Shown here piece by piece: positions 42,934-53,758 of a stretch of DNA of 64,000 nt. Source of the stretch: Agrostemma githago (Eukaryota > Streptophyta > Magnoliopsida > Caryophyllales > Caryophyllaceae); assembly GCA_958450325.1 (NCBI GenBank), contig OY288244.1, forward strand, positions 32,094,424 to 32,158,423, given 5' to 3'. Both the position numbers and the translations under genes were made by a program. Position 1 is the first letter of the stretch. Every line of letters starts with the position of its first letter. The notes under the pieces were generated by a model that ran no database searches, was not told the origin of the DNA, and worked only from the letters and a program-made list of their open reading frames with translations.

Positions 42934-45339
42934 AAAGATATTCTTTGCATGATTATTATGATGTGCTTATTTATAGATGGCGTCAATTAATTTATATTTC
43001 TTATTGCCACTATTCTCCATTGTCGTTTGAGGTAAGTAATTTAGTACTATTTTAATTCGAGTCAGTTTTTAGCAAGAAGTCGAGCAAACGACATTAAACA
43101 AAAGAGTTTCCAGGAAGCAACCTGCGTCTGGTATGGTTTTATTATTTTTATTTATTTATTTTCAAATTTTATTATGGGCCGTGTTTTGTTATTAGATTAA
43201 TTATCGTTTTTCGTAGAATAAGTCGTTTATATTTATATTTTTTTATTTAAATTTTAAGTATTTTTTCTAATTTTTAGTACTTGTAGGAACGAGAAAGGTG
43301 GAACTTTTTTTCAGGAATCCGTGTGACTAGCATGAGAGAAGATCACTAAAAAATCGAAAGAGATTGAAGAAATTCGTCTTACAGGAGGACAATACTAACG
43401 ATCCGCGCGCCTTACTCCATCTGGGATCAAATTTTTAATTTTCAAAAAAATAAAAAACCAAAAATATTTACTACTAGTCACAGACTTCCCCCATCTTCTT
43501 CCTCTTCATCCCCAGTTTCCCTTCTTTAACTTACCTAAATCTTCATTCAATTTTCATTCCCCCTTTAATCTACCTCAAAATCTACTCCTCCATTAATCAT
43601 TCTCAAATCCATACTCCATTAATCTACATCAAATTTCCATCCATCTCCCTCTGCATCCTATCCTCTCTCCCTGTGTTTTCCACTGCCGGTCAGTTCGCCC
43701 GACACTGGTGGTTCGTCTGTTGTCGTTCATTCAGGTCGTCCATCCATGTTGCCGGTCGTTCGTGTCGGTCCTAATTCTGTCAGTCTTCGTTCTGAAGGTC
43801 GTCGGTCAGTTTCTGTTTGTCAGGTCGCCGTCCGGTTCTAAGTTCAGTCTCAGGTCTGGTATGCTATTTCTGAACTCTTCTTCTTGTCACTTGTATGTGC
43901 CTCCTGCTACGATTTGGGGCTGGGTAATTGTTATTGATTGGATCGTTAGAGTCTCTGATTTGCCCGACTCTTGGTGGTGGGCTGAGATGTTGCTTGTCTT
44001 CATTTTGATGGTTGGTCGTGAGTTGATTTGTGTCATGTTGGGTTGGATTAGTTTTCGATTTGGTGTTGTTTAAGTACTCGGGATTGTTGTTGGCTGAATT
44101 ACTTTTGATTTGGAGTTGCTAGAAGTTGGTGTTGACGGTTAGTGTTATCAAACTTTGTCTGTACTGGCTCCGGTTGCAGTATGAGTATGGAGAGTAAATT
44201 GATCGAAGTTGTAGCACCGATAAATCAATTCTCTTATGTAATTTGACTTTCATCTTCACGAAGTGGAGTTTGTTTGTGATGGTGACGGTTTACCCTATTG
44301 AGGGTGAAATGGGTTAACGGTGCTGTGAAAATAAATGTTTACTCTCCGATGGTATTGGAATTTGCAATGGTTGTGACGGAGATGCTTATTGATTCTTGAG
44401 GTTTTTTCCTCGTTTATTATTCTTATGTATGTCCTTAATCTCACATCGAGGACAATGCTCGGAATAAGCATGGGCAGGGATTTATATATTTGTCTCGTCT
44501 TGTAACCGTCATTTATTTTGTAATTTAAAAAAAAGGAGAAAAATTGAAAATAAATAAATAAATAATCTCGGATAGGTGAAAACCCGAAAGGGCGCCTAGG
44601 CAAGAATGAGAATGTGGCCGAGGATGGAGTGAAAACCCGAAAGGGGCTCCGGGTAAAAAGAAAATTCGAGTTGCGTGCCACGAGAGTAGCGTGAGTTGAA
44701 AAAAAAAACAATGGCTAGAGTGAAAATCCGCAAGGGCGGACGCTCTAGGCAAAATGAGGGAATTAGGAAAAAAAATAACAATTACTTTATCCATTTGTTG
44801 GTGTGGTGTCATAAGAAGGGTGACAAAGAAGGTCGGAAGGGTAGGGTAGTTGGTAACGGTGAGAAGAATCGCGGTGCGGAGTGGAGTGATTGCACTTTAT
44901 TTATGCGATTGGGTGTAATTGTTTGATTTGGCAATTAGGTAATTCACATGGTTTGGTGTTGTATTAGTTGTGATCATTATTGATGTATTTTTGTGATTAT
45001 TTGAAATCGTGTGAATCTGTGTTAGGATTAGAGCGATAAGAGGCGTTAGATGTTGGTATTAGCTTCTCATTAATTGCTAATGTCCTTTGTTTTGATGAAG
45101 TGAACCGATGATAATAGTTTGATGTTGTGTTGTGCTGATACACCTGAGCAATTGGTTAGATATCCAATTTTTGTGTGGAGTTGCTCGTGCATTTTTTTTC
45201 ATTGATTGAGGGAGTTTGATGGATGGCGAGTGAGGGCCGTGAGTGCAATGATTTTCCCGCGCTTTTGGACTAGTGATATTTTTATTGTGTTCTTTGAGTT
45301 TTACTCAAGGACGAGTAAAGGTTCAAGCGTGGGGATATT
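42934..45339 (+). other. Element D 3' non-coding region
   Basis: 2.4 kb with pyrimidine-rich stretches (about 43490-43740). A 121-codon open frame at 43708 lacks recognisable domains and is not accepted as a gene. Three conserved hairpins are at 44573-44748. At the end a near-hairpin TTTACTC / GAGTAAA (45300-45319) with an AAGGA-C centre precedes the polypurine tract GCGTGGGGATATT (about 45327-45339). Confidence 0.7.
44573..44748 (+). other. Three structured hairpins of element D
   Basis: Hairpin 1 (44573-44598): outer stem TAGGTG/CGCCTA, AAAA bulge, CCC-GAAA-GGG. Hairpin 2 (44626-44650): outer GGAG/CTCC, bulge, CCC-GAAA-GGG. Hairpin 3 (44715-44748): outer CTAGAGTG/CGCTCTAG, AAAA bulge, TCCGC-AAGG-GCGGA. 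Element C has the same set with compensating stem changes. The flank CTAGGCAAAATGAGGG is also shared. Confidence 0.65.
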
Positions 45340-46555
45340 TGATAGATCGTATTTAGTACGGGTCAGAAGCGTCGATTCATGAGTATATTTGGTGACGTGG
45401 TAATGGTTTTGGGCTTAATTGAGTAGAATTCTCATTTTACGATATTAACTGTAATTGAGAATAACTATGTGATTTAATTGGAGCATGGAACGAAGCGAAA
45501 AGCCCAACCGAAGCTGGAGAACTGACAGTCTTACGCAGCTCGGAAATTGAAGACGAAACTTATGTTGCTTTGGGTTCCGTGACAACTTAGTATTTATTAG
45601 GATTATTATTTTATTTTATTTTATTTTGTAATTAGCTTTTGGTAATTATTAGACTTTCCTATTATTATTAGACTACTATTATTACTAGTTTATATAGTCA
45701 TTACTAGTATTAGTTTAGAGGGAGAGATTATGAGCCCTAGTTTTCTCAAGATTATGTGTAACTAATTTTTCCGTTTTGGTTCAAGACATTGAAGCGCTTA
45801 ATTATCGATTGTGAGTTTGAAAGTTCTTATTTTTATTCTTGATTATTGATCAATTGCTCAGTTTAATTATACGAATCTTGTTATTGATTTCTTGATTGAT
45901 CAACTAGTTATCTTTTGCATCGTTTTATTGTTAGTTTTGTTAATTGAACAGGATTTCTTGATTAACTTGACCTGAGTAACATCTGAGACTTAATTATTGA
46001 ACGAGATTCGTTGATATTAAGACTTAGGAGCAATTATCATAGATTTATAGCACAACTGGATTGTATGTGTTTAGTTATCTCTTTATCGAATTCTCTATAT
46101 ATTAATGCTGCTATTGAATTAAATCTAGAACTGGATTGTTTAGGTTGTTTAACAGTTAGATCTAATTAAGAACGGGATACGTTTTAATTAGTTATTCATA
46201 AGGAGGATTAGAATCTACGATTCGGGATAAAGTAGTCAAGAATAATAATTTGAACCGGATTTCGATGATCAATTGTGATTAAGTTGTGGATTTGTACTTG
46301 ATCCGAGACCTTTTAATCATTTGATTTATTAGTTAAAGTTTTCATCTTTATCGTTTTAGTTATTAGACAATCATTCAAAACCCTCATATTTATTCTATAA
46401 ATAATTAGTTTATTATCGTCCTACATTACTACACTGTTATAGTTAAACCAATTTCTTGTGGGTTCGACCCTTATTTCCATTATATTATTATTTTTGTTTG
46501 TTAGTTATTAGTGATTATGAATTGTAATTTGAGGCATACGACTTTATTTATCTCA
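45340..46555 (+). repeat. Element D 3' LTR
   Basis: 1216 bp, TGATAGATCG.. to ..TTTATCTCA, followed by the duplication CTACT. Confidence 0.9.
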
Positions 46556-46560
46556 CTACT

Positions 46561-47639
46561 GCTGTTGTCTTTCGTTTCTGTTTCTGCGTCTATTGTTGTT
46601 GTCATTCGACATTGATGTTGTGCGTTGTTGTGCTTCTACTGCTGCTGTCTTCTTCTTCTTCTTCTTCTTCTTCTTCGCATCTTTTCATCATGTTTCGGTT
46701 ATCGTCATCTGTTGTTGTTACTGATGTCATTCCACTCTCTATTGTCTGAAGATCCTTTGCTGCTGCGTTTTACTGCTGCTGTTACGTTTGTGCGGTTGCT
46801 GCTGCTATTTTCGTTGTTGTCGTTTCGGTGTTGCTTCTTCTTCTTTTTCTTCTTCATCTTCCAATCATTTTTCTCCTTCTTCTACTGTTTCCTTGCTACT
46901 GCTACTGTCGTCTATTGTTGTTCCTTTTGGTGTGGATGTACTGATATGACTCATACCTGACTTTCGTTCTTTGTCGCTACTATCGTCGAGTTTCTGGTCT
47001 TATACATGACTCTTGATGCTTTTTTGGTCTTTCTCAATACGAATCGTTGTGTCTGGTAGCGTTGTTGTTATAGTCGTGTTTCGTTGCCCCGTTTTCTTAC
47101 TTTAGTCTTTTCCAACTTTCTCTAATTTCAACTCCTTGGTTTTCCATGACTTCGTGTTTCGATATTTCGTTGAAGTCTCAAGCTATTCGATAGAACAAGT
47201 GTGAAAACGACTTTCGAGTTAGTGACTGCAACTAGGACTATTAGACGAGTAATTACTTTGAAGTTATCGTTCCGACTCAAGGTAACTTTAGGACGTTACT
47301 CGATTTTATATGTATGTTTGAGTAATAGTATGTAGTAAATATCTTAACTTCAATTTTCTAATTTTAGCTATTTATTATTTGCTAATAATATTATTCTTAA
47401 ATTATGTATTTTATAAATATTTTTCAACTTTCGATATCGTTTTATAAATCGTTAGTAATTTTATTATTTATAATCGTTATAATATTTTGTTGGTTATCGT
47501 GACACTAGTAACTAAACAATAACGATTACATATTATTTTTCATATTCCGTTAATTTATAATTTTAACTCAAAATCGTATTTTTATATTATAATCCAGGTT
47601 TATATATTTGTTTAATAAATTAATTTTCGTTTTATGATT
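46561..47639 (+). mobile_element. Element E: decayed LTR, right part (end uncertain)
   Basis: It continues the CTG/TTG/TTC-rich sequence interrupted by element D, with a TTC microsatellite at about 46650-46676. The LTR end and any PBS could not be located. Confidence 0.4.
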
Positions 47640-47869
47640 TATACTAATAAATGAGAAAATAGTCGATTTTGTTGTAAATATATTTTTAGTCGAGACTATT
47701 TTATATAATATTTTTAGTCGTTTTCCTATTGTATAGGGTAGAGGTATGAGAAAATATATTTATACTAATAAATGAGAAAATAGTCTATTTTGTTGTAAAT
47801 ATATTTTTAGTCGAGACTAAAAATATATTTTTAGTCGTTTTCCTATTGTATAGGGTAGAGGTATGAGAA
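47640..47869 (+). repeat. Tandem duplication, period about 121 bp
   Basis: TATACTAATAAATGAGAAAA begins both units (47640 and 47761), and both contain TTTTAGTCGAGACTA and CCTATTGTATAGGGTAGAGG. They differ by a few bases and a short indel. Confidence 0.85.
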
Positions 47870-47870
47870 T

Positions 47871-48990
47871 TTATATAATACTCTCAACCTAAATAGAAAC
47901 CCTAAACAGATTACGAAACCCTATACAATAGGAAGACCTAGGTCAGATACTCAGATATTGATTAGGAAAAGGTCAGATACTCAGATATTGATTAGGAAAC
48001 TCTAATCAATCAGATAAAAATTATAAAACTTTTCTAACTAAACAGATTTAAAACCAATTCGAGATCCGAAAGGACAATTGCTATACTTATTTCTTAACAA
48101 TCTCCACCTTGACTTGAATTGTCTCACAATCAGATCAAACAGATGCACTCCAACGAATGTCAGATGTACCAGAAGCACTCCAATGAATGCCAGATATAAC
48201 AGAAATAAACCTCCTCTCCCCCTCCTGCCTCAGATATTACCCAACAAAGGGCAATAAGATATTTCCAAATTTTAGCAAGTCCAAACCATGTTCGAACTTG
48301 CTATTCGGAACCAGATGAGCCAATCCCACCTCATCTCGATTACCATACCTGTTCCAAAGCTTGATTAAGTGCTCACGGACCAAACTTTGTTACTTCTGAA
48401 CTGGTAATGAAGAAATTGATGGTTAAGATTCAGATTCAGATTCAGATTGTAGTGGTTGATCTTTAGACTTTGTTTCACTATTGTCAAGAGTTACTTGCTG
48501 CTCCACTTGTTTATTTTTAGTACCACTACTTCTATCTTTATCCGATTTTAGTGATGATATCATCAGACAAATTGTACTCTCCTCCAGAACGGCCATCTCA
48601 GTGGTGACTGTGTCATCCATCTTTCTTCACGAATAGCGTCCACCGTCTCTGTTGTTTTAAGAATGTCCACATCTTGATTTGCCATAAACTAAAACTATTC
48701 CTCCCATCAAAACTCTCAATTTTAATGCTCATCACAGACATCTTTCTCACAGATCAGAAAAACTCAAAGCTCTGATATCATCAGTTTGTTACAACGAAAG
48801 AGAAAGGTAAACAAATAAGAACGTAAATCGAGAGACAGACAGATTTATGCGGTTCACTAACAACTTGTTAGCTACATCCACGGGCAGAAGAAGGGGATAG
48901 TTTATTAATTTGAGGTGAGGTTACAGATTTCAGACTGATAGTATAATTTCAAGGGTATTGGTATGAAAGTTTATATAATACTTCTGATAT
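47871..48990 (-). mobile_element. Element F: small deletion derivative of a copia element
   Basis: On the minus strand a copia-like polypurine tract (AAGTCAAGGTGGAGAT) precedes an LTR start TGTTAAGAAA at 48099. A diverged PBS (TGATATCAGAGC, 48769-48780) follows an LTR ending TGTAACA at 48787. Only about 690 bp lie between, with a short gag-like N-terminal frame (about 48423-48690, broken). Both LTRs are partial or diverged but share the GGTATGA..TTTATATAATACT block. A 30-bp tandem repeat (47941-48000) and a GATTCA microsatellite (about 48427-48449) are included. Confidence 0.5.
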
Positions 48991-49592
48991 TAGCAACATC
49001 ATCTCGACTTTAAATTGTCCCGTGAAATTTGCATGTATGTACGTCTACCACGATTCAAGGTTGCATTTTTTTTGGCTCTACATACCACATTATATACGTA
49101 TATGTGTCGCGAATAATAAACCCTAGTTACTTTTATTTAATAATTTGTTGTATTATTATATGTGATGTTAAGTATTCTATTTATTAAATTTAGAGTTAAT
49201 TATATGAGCATTCAATCCAAACCTTTTCGGTTACCCTTATTTAATTAATTAATGGTTATAATAATCAAATAGAAAAGTAATATTCATTCGTATAGAATGG
49301 AAGATTTCAAATTTCAATGCGTTTAAGTAAATCCATTTTTTAACTTTAATTTTTTGACTTCTCAACAAATATGATTCATTTTAATACATTTATTATCGCT
49401 TAAATTTTTTTAATCACATATTTTTCTACAACTTGTATTTAATACACCGTAAAGACTAATTTGTTACTATGTTATTAGTATGTGGTATTAATTTATGCTT
49501 TTATTAGATTCCTTATTAATTTTATTATTAATTAATTGAAACCTTTTCGTTTGCCCTTATTTTATTAGTTGTTATAACAATCAATACAAACT
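48991..49592. other. AT-rich DNA without recognisable features
   Basis: No ORF, repeat or terminal motif that I can support. It may belong to the Helitron that ends at 50898. Confidence 0.4.
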
Positions 49593-49601
49593 TAATATTT
49601 A

Positions 49602-50612
49602 GGGTTATATAACAACAATAATACCAACTATAGGGCGTCTTCCCAAAATAATATCAATTTTAATAAATCTGAGAATAATACGTATTATTAGAGTAGTTAA
49701 ACAAGAGTAGTATAGGTGACCGGTTACCTGTAGAACCCTTTCACCTTCCTTTTTCACCTTTAAGTTTATTTAACGGCAATAATACCAACTATAGAGCGTC
49801 TTCCGAAAATAATTCCAATTTTAATAAATCAGAGAATAATACGTATTTTTGGAGTAGTTAAGCCAGAGTAGTATAGATGACTAGTTACCGGTAGAACTCA
49901 TTCACCTTTCTTTTTCGCCTTTAATTCATTTCACATTCCTTTTCACTTACTCAGTGTACGAGACATTAAACGTCATTCATGTCCTCGTCTTCCTCTTCCT
50001 TCAAGTTTTCAACCTCGCCAAATCTAGCTAATAACAAAATCCCACACCAAAATCAACACGTTAATCTAAACGAAACGTATAGAAAAAAATTGAAAAAAGA
50101 TGAAGGGTAATGGAGAGAACTAAGGAGGAGTAGACCTGGCAAAACTGATCCGCCCCGAATAAGCCAAACTGAACCCGACCCGATACCCAAATCGAAGACT
50201 TGATTTTGACCCGTAATCCGAATTGACTCGAGCTAACTCGAAACCAACCCGACTATTTTTATGAAAAAACGAGTCGATATCCCTAAAAAAGTTGAAAACA
50301 ACAAACCCGAGAATGACTCGAACCTGAAAGTATCCGACCCGACCCAAAGTCAACCCGATTATTATAACCCGACAGTGGCCCGACCCGAAGCTGACCCGAC
50401 ATAGTTCACCCGTTATCCAGGTCTAAGTAGGAGGATGGAGGATAAGTAACAGGTTAAATATTAATTAGGTGACCTGATGTAGCAGGTTATAAAGTCACTT
50501 ATACTACTCTTGTTTAACTACTCCAATAATACGTATTATTCTCAGATTTATTGAAATTTGTATTATTTTTGGAAGGCGCCCTATAGTTGGTATTATTGTC
50601 GTTAAATAACCC
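49602..50612. mobile_element. Mutator-like (MULE) non-autonomous element
   Basis: Perfect 9-bp target duplication TAATATTTA at 49593-49601 and 50613-50621. Terminal inverted repeats of about 120 bp start GGGTTAT and include AATACCAACTATAGGGCG. The left repeat is present a second time in the same orientation at about 49772-49900. 1011 bp, no transposase. It carries a hAT-like insert at 50131-50425. Confidence 0.88.
50131..50425. mobile_element. hAT-like MITE inside the MULE
   Basis: Ends TAGACCTGG and CCAGGTCTA. The flanking 8-mers AGGAGGAG and AGTAGGAG agree at 7 of 8 positions. The interior is rich in CCCGACCCGA words. TAGxCCTGGCAAA is a common plant hAT terminus. Confidence 0.6.
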
Positions 50613-50869
50613 TAATATTTATTGATAAGGAATGACAAATACTTTACAACAAATATGATTCATTTCTCCAAGGTAACTATTGTCTGCTCTAATTACAACT
50701 TTAAGCACCATCATTATTGCAATCGAAGCTACATTTCAACTATGTTTAATTCCATTAAACACGAAATCGATCCACATGTAATTTCAGACAACTACTCTGT
50801 ATATATATTCGCCAAACGACTTGGTGGATAATTTACAAAACCAACGCACACAATTTTTAAGCGGATAAT

Positions 50870-50898
50870 CCCGTGAATTTCACGGGTGACGTACCTAG
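50870..50898 (+). mobile_element. Helitron 3' terminus (+)
   Basis: CCCGTGAATTTCACGGG is a perfect hairpin, then eight bases, CTAG and host T (50899). It resembles the terminus at 35089-35115. The 5' end was not identified; the MULE may lie inside this Helitron. Confidence 0.6.
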
Positions 50899-51121
50899 TT
50901 ACATAATCAATATCTCCCACAAACATGCTTGTGGTCTTCAAATTAAGCTCCATAACTTCTCCAAAAGCTTGATGATCATCCAAATAAAAGCTCCATGGCG
51001 AAATCCAAGTTCAACCATTGTTCTCAAGCTAACAAAGCAAACAAACAAAAGGAAATATGATACATATATACAAGGTGGTTGTTGAGGATACCACCAAACC
51101 TACATCAAATGTGATACAAAC

Positions 51122-51600
51122 TCAACCCGGGTCGCCATCATAGCGACCGATCCATAGTTCACCTCCATCAAAACTTGCCCGTGGCTCGGACACACACATG
51201 ATCCTTGATAATTTTTGGAGGGTGGTTTTAACTTCTTGTACTAGCCGGGATACTTCGTACCATTTTAACTTTTGATTGCCAACTTCGACCTTTGCTTTAT
51301 CAATGGGGCTTACACCCTCGTTGCGCGTCATTAGCTTTCCGTCTCTTGGTTCCATGTTCACCACACTTTTCGATTTCTTCTTTTTGGATTTTTTGATAGC
51401 TCCCCTACGGGAAGTTGGAAAAGTGTTGGAAGATGAACTCGTAGGCGGTTGCACTTTGATCGAATCATTAAGCTTCACCTTTGTTTCAACAATATCGAGT
51501 AAATTACTAGACTTAGCTTCATTCTCCTTTTCTATCACAAGGGACTCGGCATCTAGAAGGTATTAAAACATTTCATTTCCGAAGACATCACTCACTATTG
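51122..51600 (-). pseudogene. Element G distal coding remnant, frame-shifted
   Basis: A 138-codon Lys/Ser-rich frame (51122-51538) continues upstream, across a stop, from the end of the protease region in a different phase. No RT, RNase H or integrase motif appears. The element lacks those domains by deletion, or this is a lineage-specific tail. The adjoining DNA to about 50899 probably still belongs to G, as the Helitron seems to have inserted in it. Confidence 0.5.
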
Positions 51601-53583
51601 GATTTTCAAACGTGATAGGTAATTTGAATAGAACGATCTCTTCACGTCTTTAATCATACCAACCGGAGTCTTGATGGAACCGTCGGCCAGTCGAATTTTG
51701 ATCGGTGTTTGCTTCATATTGTAGATATTGAGATCATTCACGATTGATAGAGGGATAATGCTCACGGCCGCTCCAAGGTCACATAGAGCATAATCGATTT
51801 CAACATTCCCTATTGTGCAAGGTATTGAGAAACTCCCGGGATCACCCATTTTGGTGGGGATCTTGCTCGATAAGGCCGAATTACACTCTTCGGTGAGTGC
51901 AACCAAAATTGTATCATCACATCGGCTGGCTATCTCGGTGAGAGGGGGAGTTACCTTATCCTTCTTTAGCAATTCGGAGAATGAGGTGGACTTGATGTCC
52001 TTCCTATTGATCGGAATTGGTAAAAGTGGCACATGTGGCTTAGAAGGTGGCATGCTTTTCTCTTTTTGAGTTTACTTTATCACATAACCCTTATCTCCCA
52101 TGATGTAATTAGAAGGGTCCCTTATTCCGCGCTCGATTACATTGGTTACACAAGGATCTTCCTCACAGCGAGTTGTACTTGGTGGATGCGTTTTCAACTT
52201 GCTAGAATGAGGGACACTTTGATTTTCAACATGTTTTATCTTCGTTTTTCCCACTTGATTTAGACCCATGATTTTGCGAGGGTCTACTAATTCTTTTCCT
52301 TCATTCCATGTGGCGGCATTGGCATATGCTTGATGTTGCGGGTAATTAGGATTTTGAGGTTGTCCGGGTAGTCCTTGTGGTGGATGTACCGGAAAGGTAG
52401 GAGCCTTGGTGGCTTCTTGTGATTTCCTAGCTTTGAGTTTCTTTCTTATATCCGAAATCTCGGAAGCTAAGAATGTTATCGCCTTCATCATGAATTGTAT
52501 AGGATGCTCGCATTGGCCATTCCATTGACCTTGTTGATAATCGCCATGGAAAGGTGGAGGTTGGTTATATCTGGGATTGTATCCTTGGGAATTTTGATTG
52601 AAGTTAGGATGATACCCTTGGACATAATCCCCTTGATTGAAGCTTTGAATACCTTGATTATAACCTTGAAAACCGTGGCTATTCCCTTGATTGTGAAAAT
52701 TACCTTTAAGATTTTGGTAATTGTTTCCTTGATTCATGTGTTGATTATGGAATTCACCTTGGCTTTGGAAATAATCGCCTCCTTGATTGTTAAAATTTTC
52801 CTCTTGAAGAGGTAGCAAGAATGGAGTTGCTTTGGGAGGCCTTTGAATGAATGATCTTTGTTGATTGTTTGAATTGAAGGGCATTTGTTGTTGTCCCCCT
52901 TGATACATTGGTCCCAGATTTTGCACACCATGATTTGGATAAGAGTTGTATTGTTGCACATGGTTCCTTGTTTCGGGATTGTATGTGTTTGGAAAATGGT
53001 CATTTTGATGCATTGGATTGATATTTTGAAACACTTGGACTTCATTGCATTCTTGATAGGACATTCCTTTATAAGGACGACAATTGTTGGACTTATGACC
53101 ATATTTTTCACAACACTAACAAGGGATTTTTGGTAGTGGAGGTCGTCTTGGTGGCCTTGATTGAACTTGTTTCACATCCCTTGAGTTAGAATTAGGAGTT
53201 ATACCATCAAACCTCTTGGTTAGTTCTTCCGATTGTAATTCGAGCTTTGATTCATTTTTAATGGAAGTGCTTTCCAAGGGTTGGGAATGTGAATAAGGAG
53301 GTGGTATGATGGGTTCTTGGAAGTTTCTTGGGGGTGGTGGTGAAATGGGAGGTGTAGAAGGTGGAGAAATTTTTTGTGGATTGATAAGAGGTGATGTAGT
53401 TGGAGAAATTTGTGGAGTGAAAGGTGTAAGTGGATTATTAGTGGTGGGAGTGGTAGTAGTTGGTGATATGAATGGATTTGGACGAGGTGGAAGGATAGGA
53501 TGAATGTTTGGTGGTGTGAGGTATGAATATGGAATCACCTTTGTTGAATTATTTCCCCGGAATCTCATAGCTTTAGAAAACAT
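51595..53583 (-). pseudogene. Element G gag-protease (two in-frame stops)
   Basis: One continuous minus-strand phase of about 660 codons broken by TAG at 53114-53116 and TAA at 52072-52074. The N-terminal ~155 residues are strikingly Pro/Thr-rich. Then comes a CX2CX4HX4C zinc knuckle (about 53086-53120), which contains the TAG, and a Gln/Asn/Gly-rich stretch. The aspartic protease (DLGAA near 51790) and the flanking GDPGSFSIPC segment match element C. I see no typical capsid domain, so the gag is either N-terminally deleted or unusual. At 51595 a frame change ends the protease. Confidence 0.75.
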
Positions 53584-53738
53584 CTCTGGCTCAGGATCGA
53601 ACCAAAACGTGATAACCTGTTCCTGGGCAAAGACTCAAGTAGAAGGTGAATCTCCTAGCACCAAGTGGTACTAGGGTAGAGAGAATAAAAAAGCAAAACC
53701 AAACACAAAAAGACAAAAACTCAATCAACTAATCGCCG

Positions 53739-53756
53739 TCCCCGGCAACGGCGCCA
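53739..53756 (-). other. Primer-binding site of element G (approximate)
   Basis: TGGCGCCGTTGCCGGGGA on the minus strand, the Athila-type PBS, a few bases inside the LTR. Confidence 0.85.
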
Positions 53757-53758
53757 TT

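Larger units (their letters stand above)
40436..46555 (+). mobile_element. Element D: non-autonomous Athila-like retrotransposon with gag only
   Basis: 6120 bp, flanked by a perfect 5-bp duplication CTACT (40431-40435 and 46556-46560). LTRs are 40436-41646 and 45340-46555 (1211 and 1216 bp), several percent diverged by eye. PBS is Athila-like. Between the LTRs there is a short gag-derived ORF and 2.4 kb of non-coding DNA with hairpins, and no protease, RT, RNase H or integrase. This is the layout of gag-only derivatives (TR-GAG or LARD type) that borrow pol from an autonomous Athila. Confidence 0.9.

Noticed and set aside
43708..44073. 121-codon frame in element D
   Set aside because: Hydrophobic, low-complexity translation of a TTG/TCG-rich stretch, with no known domain and no support from element C.
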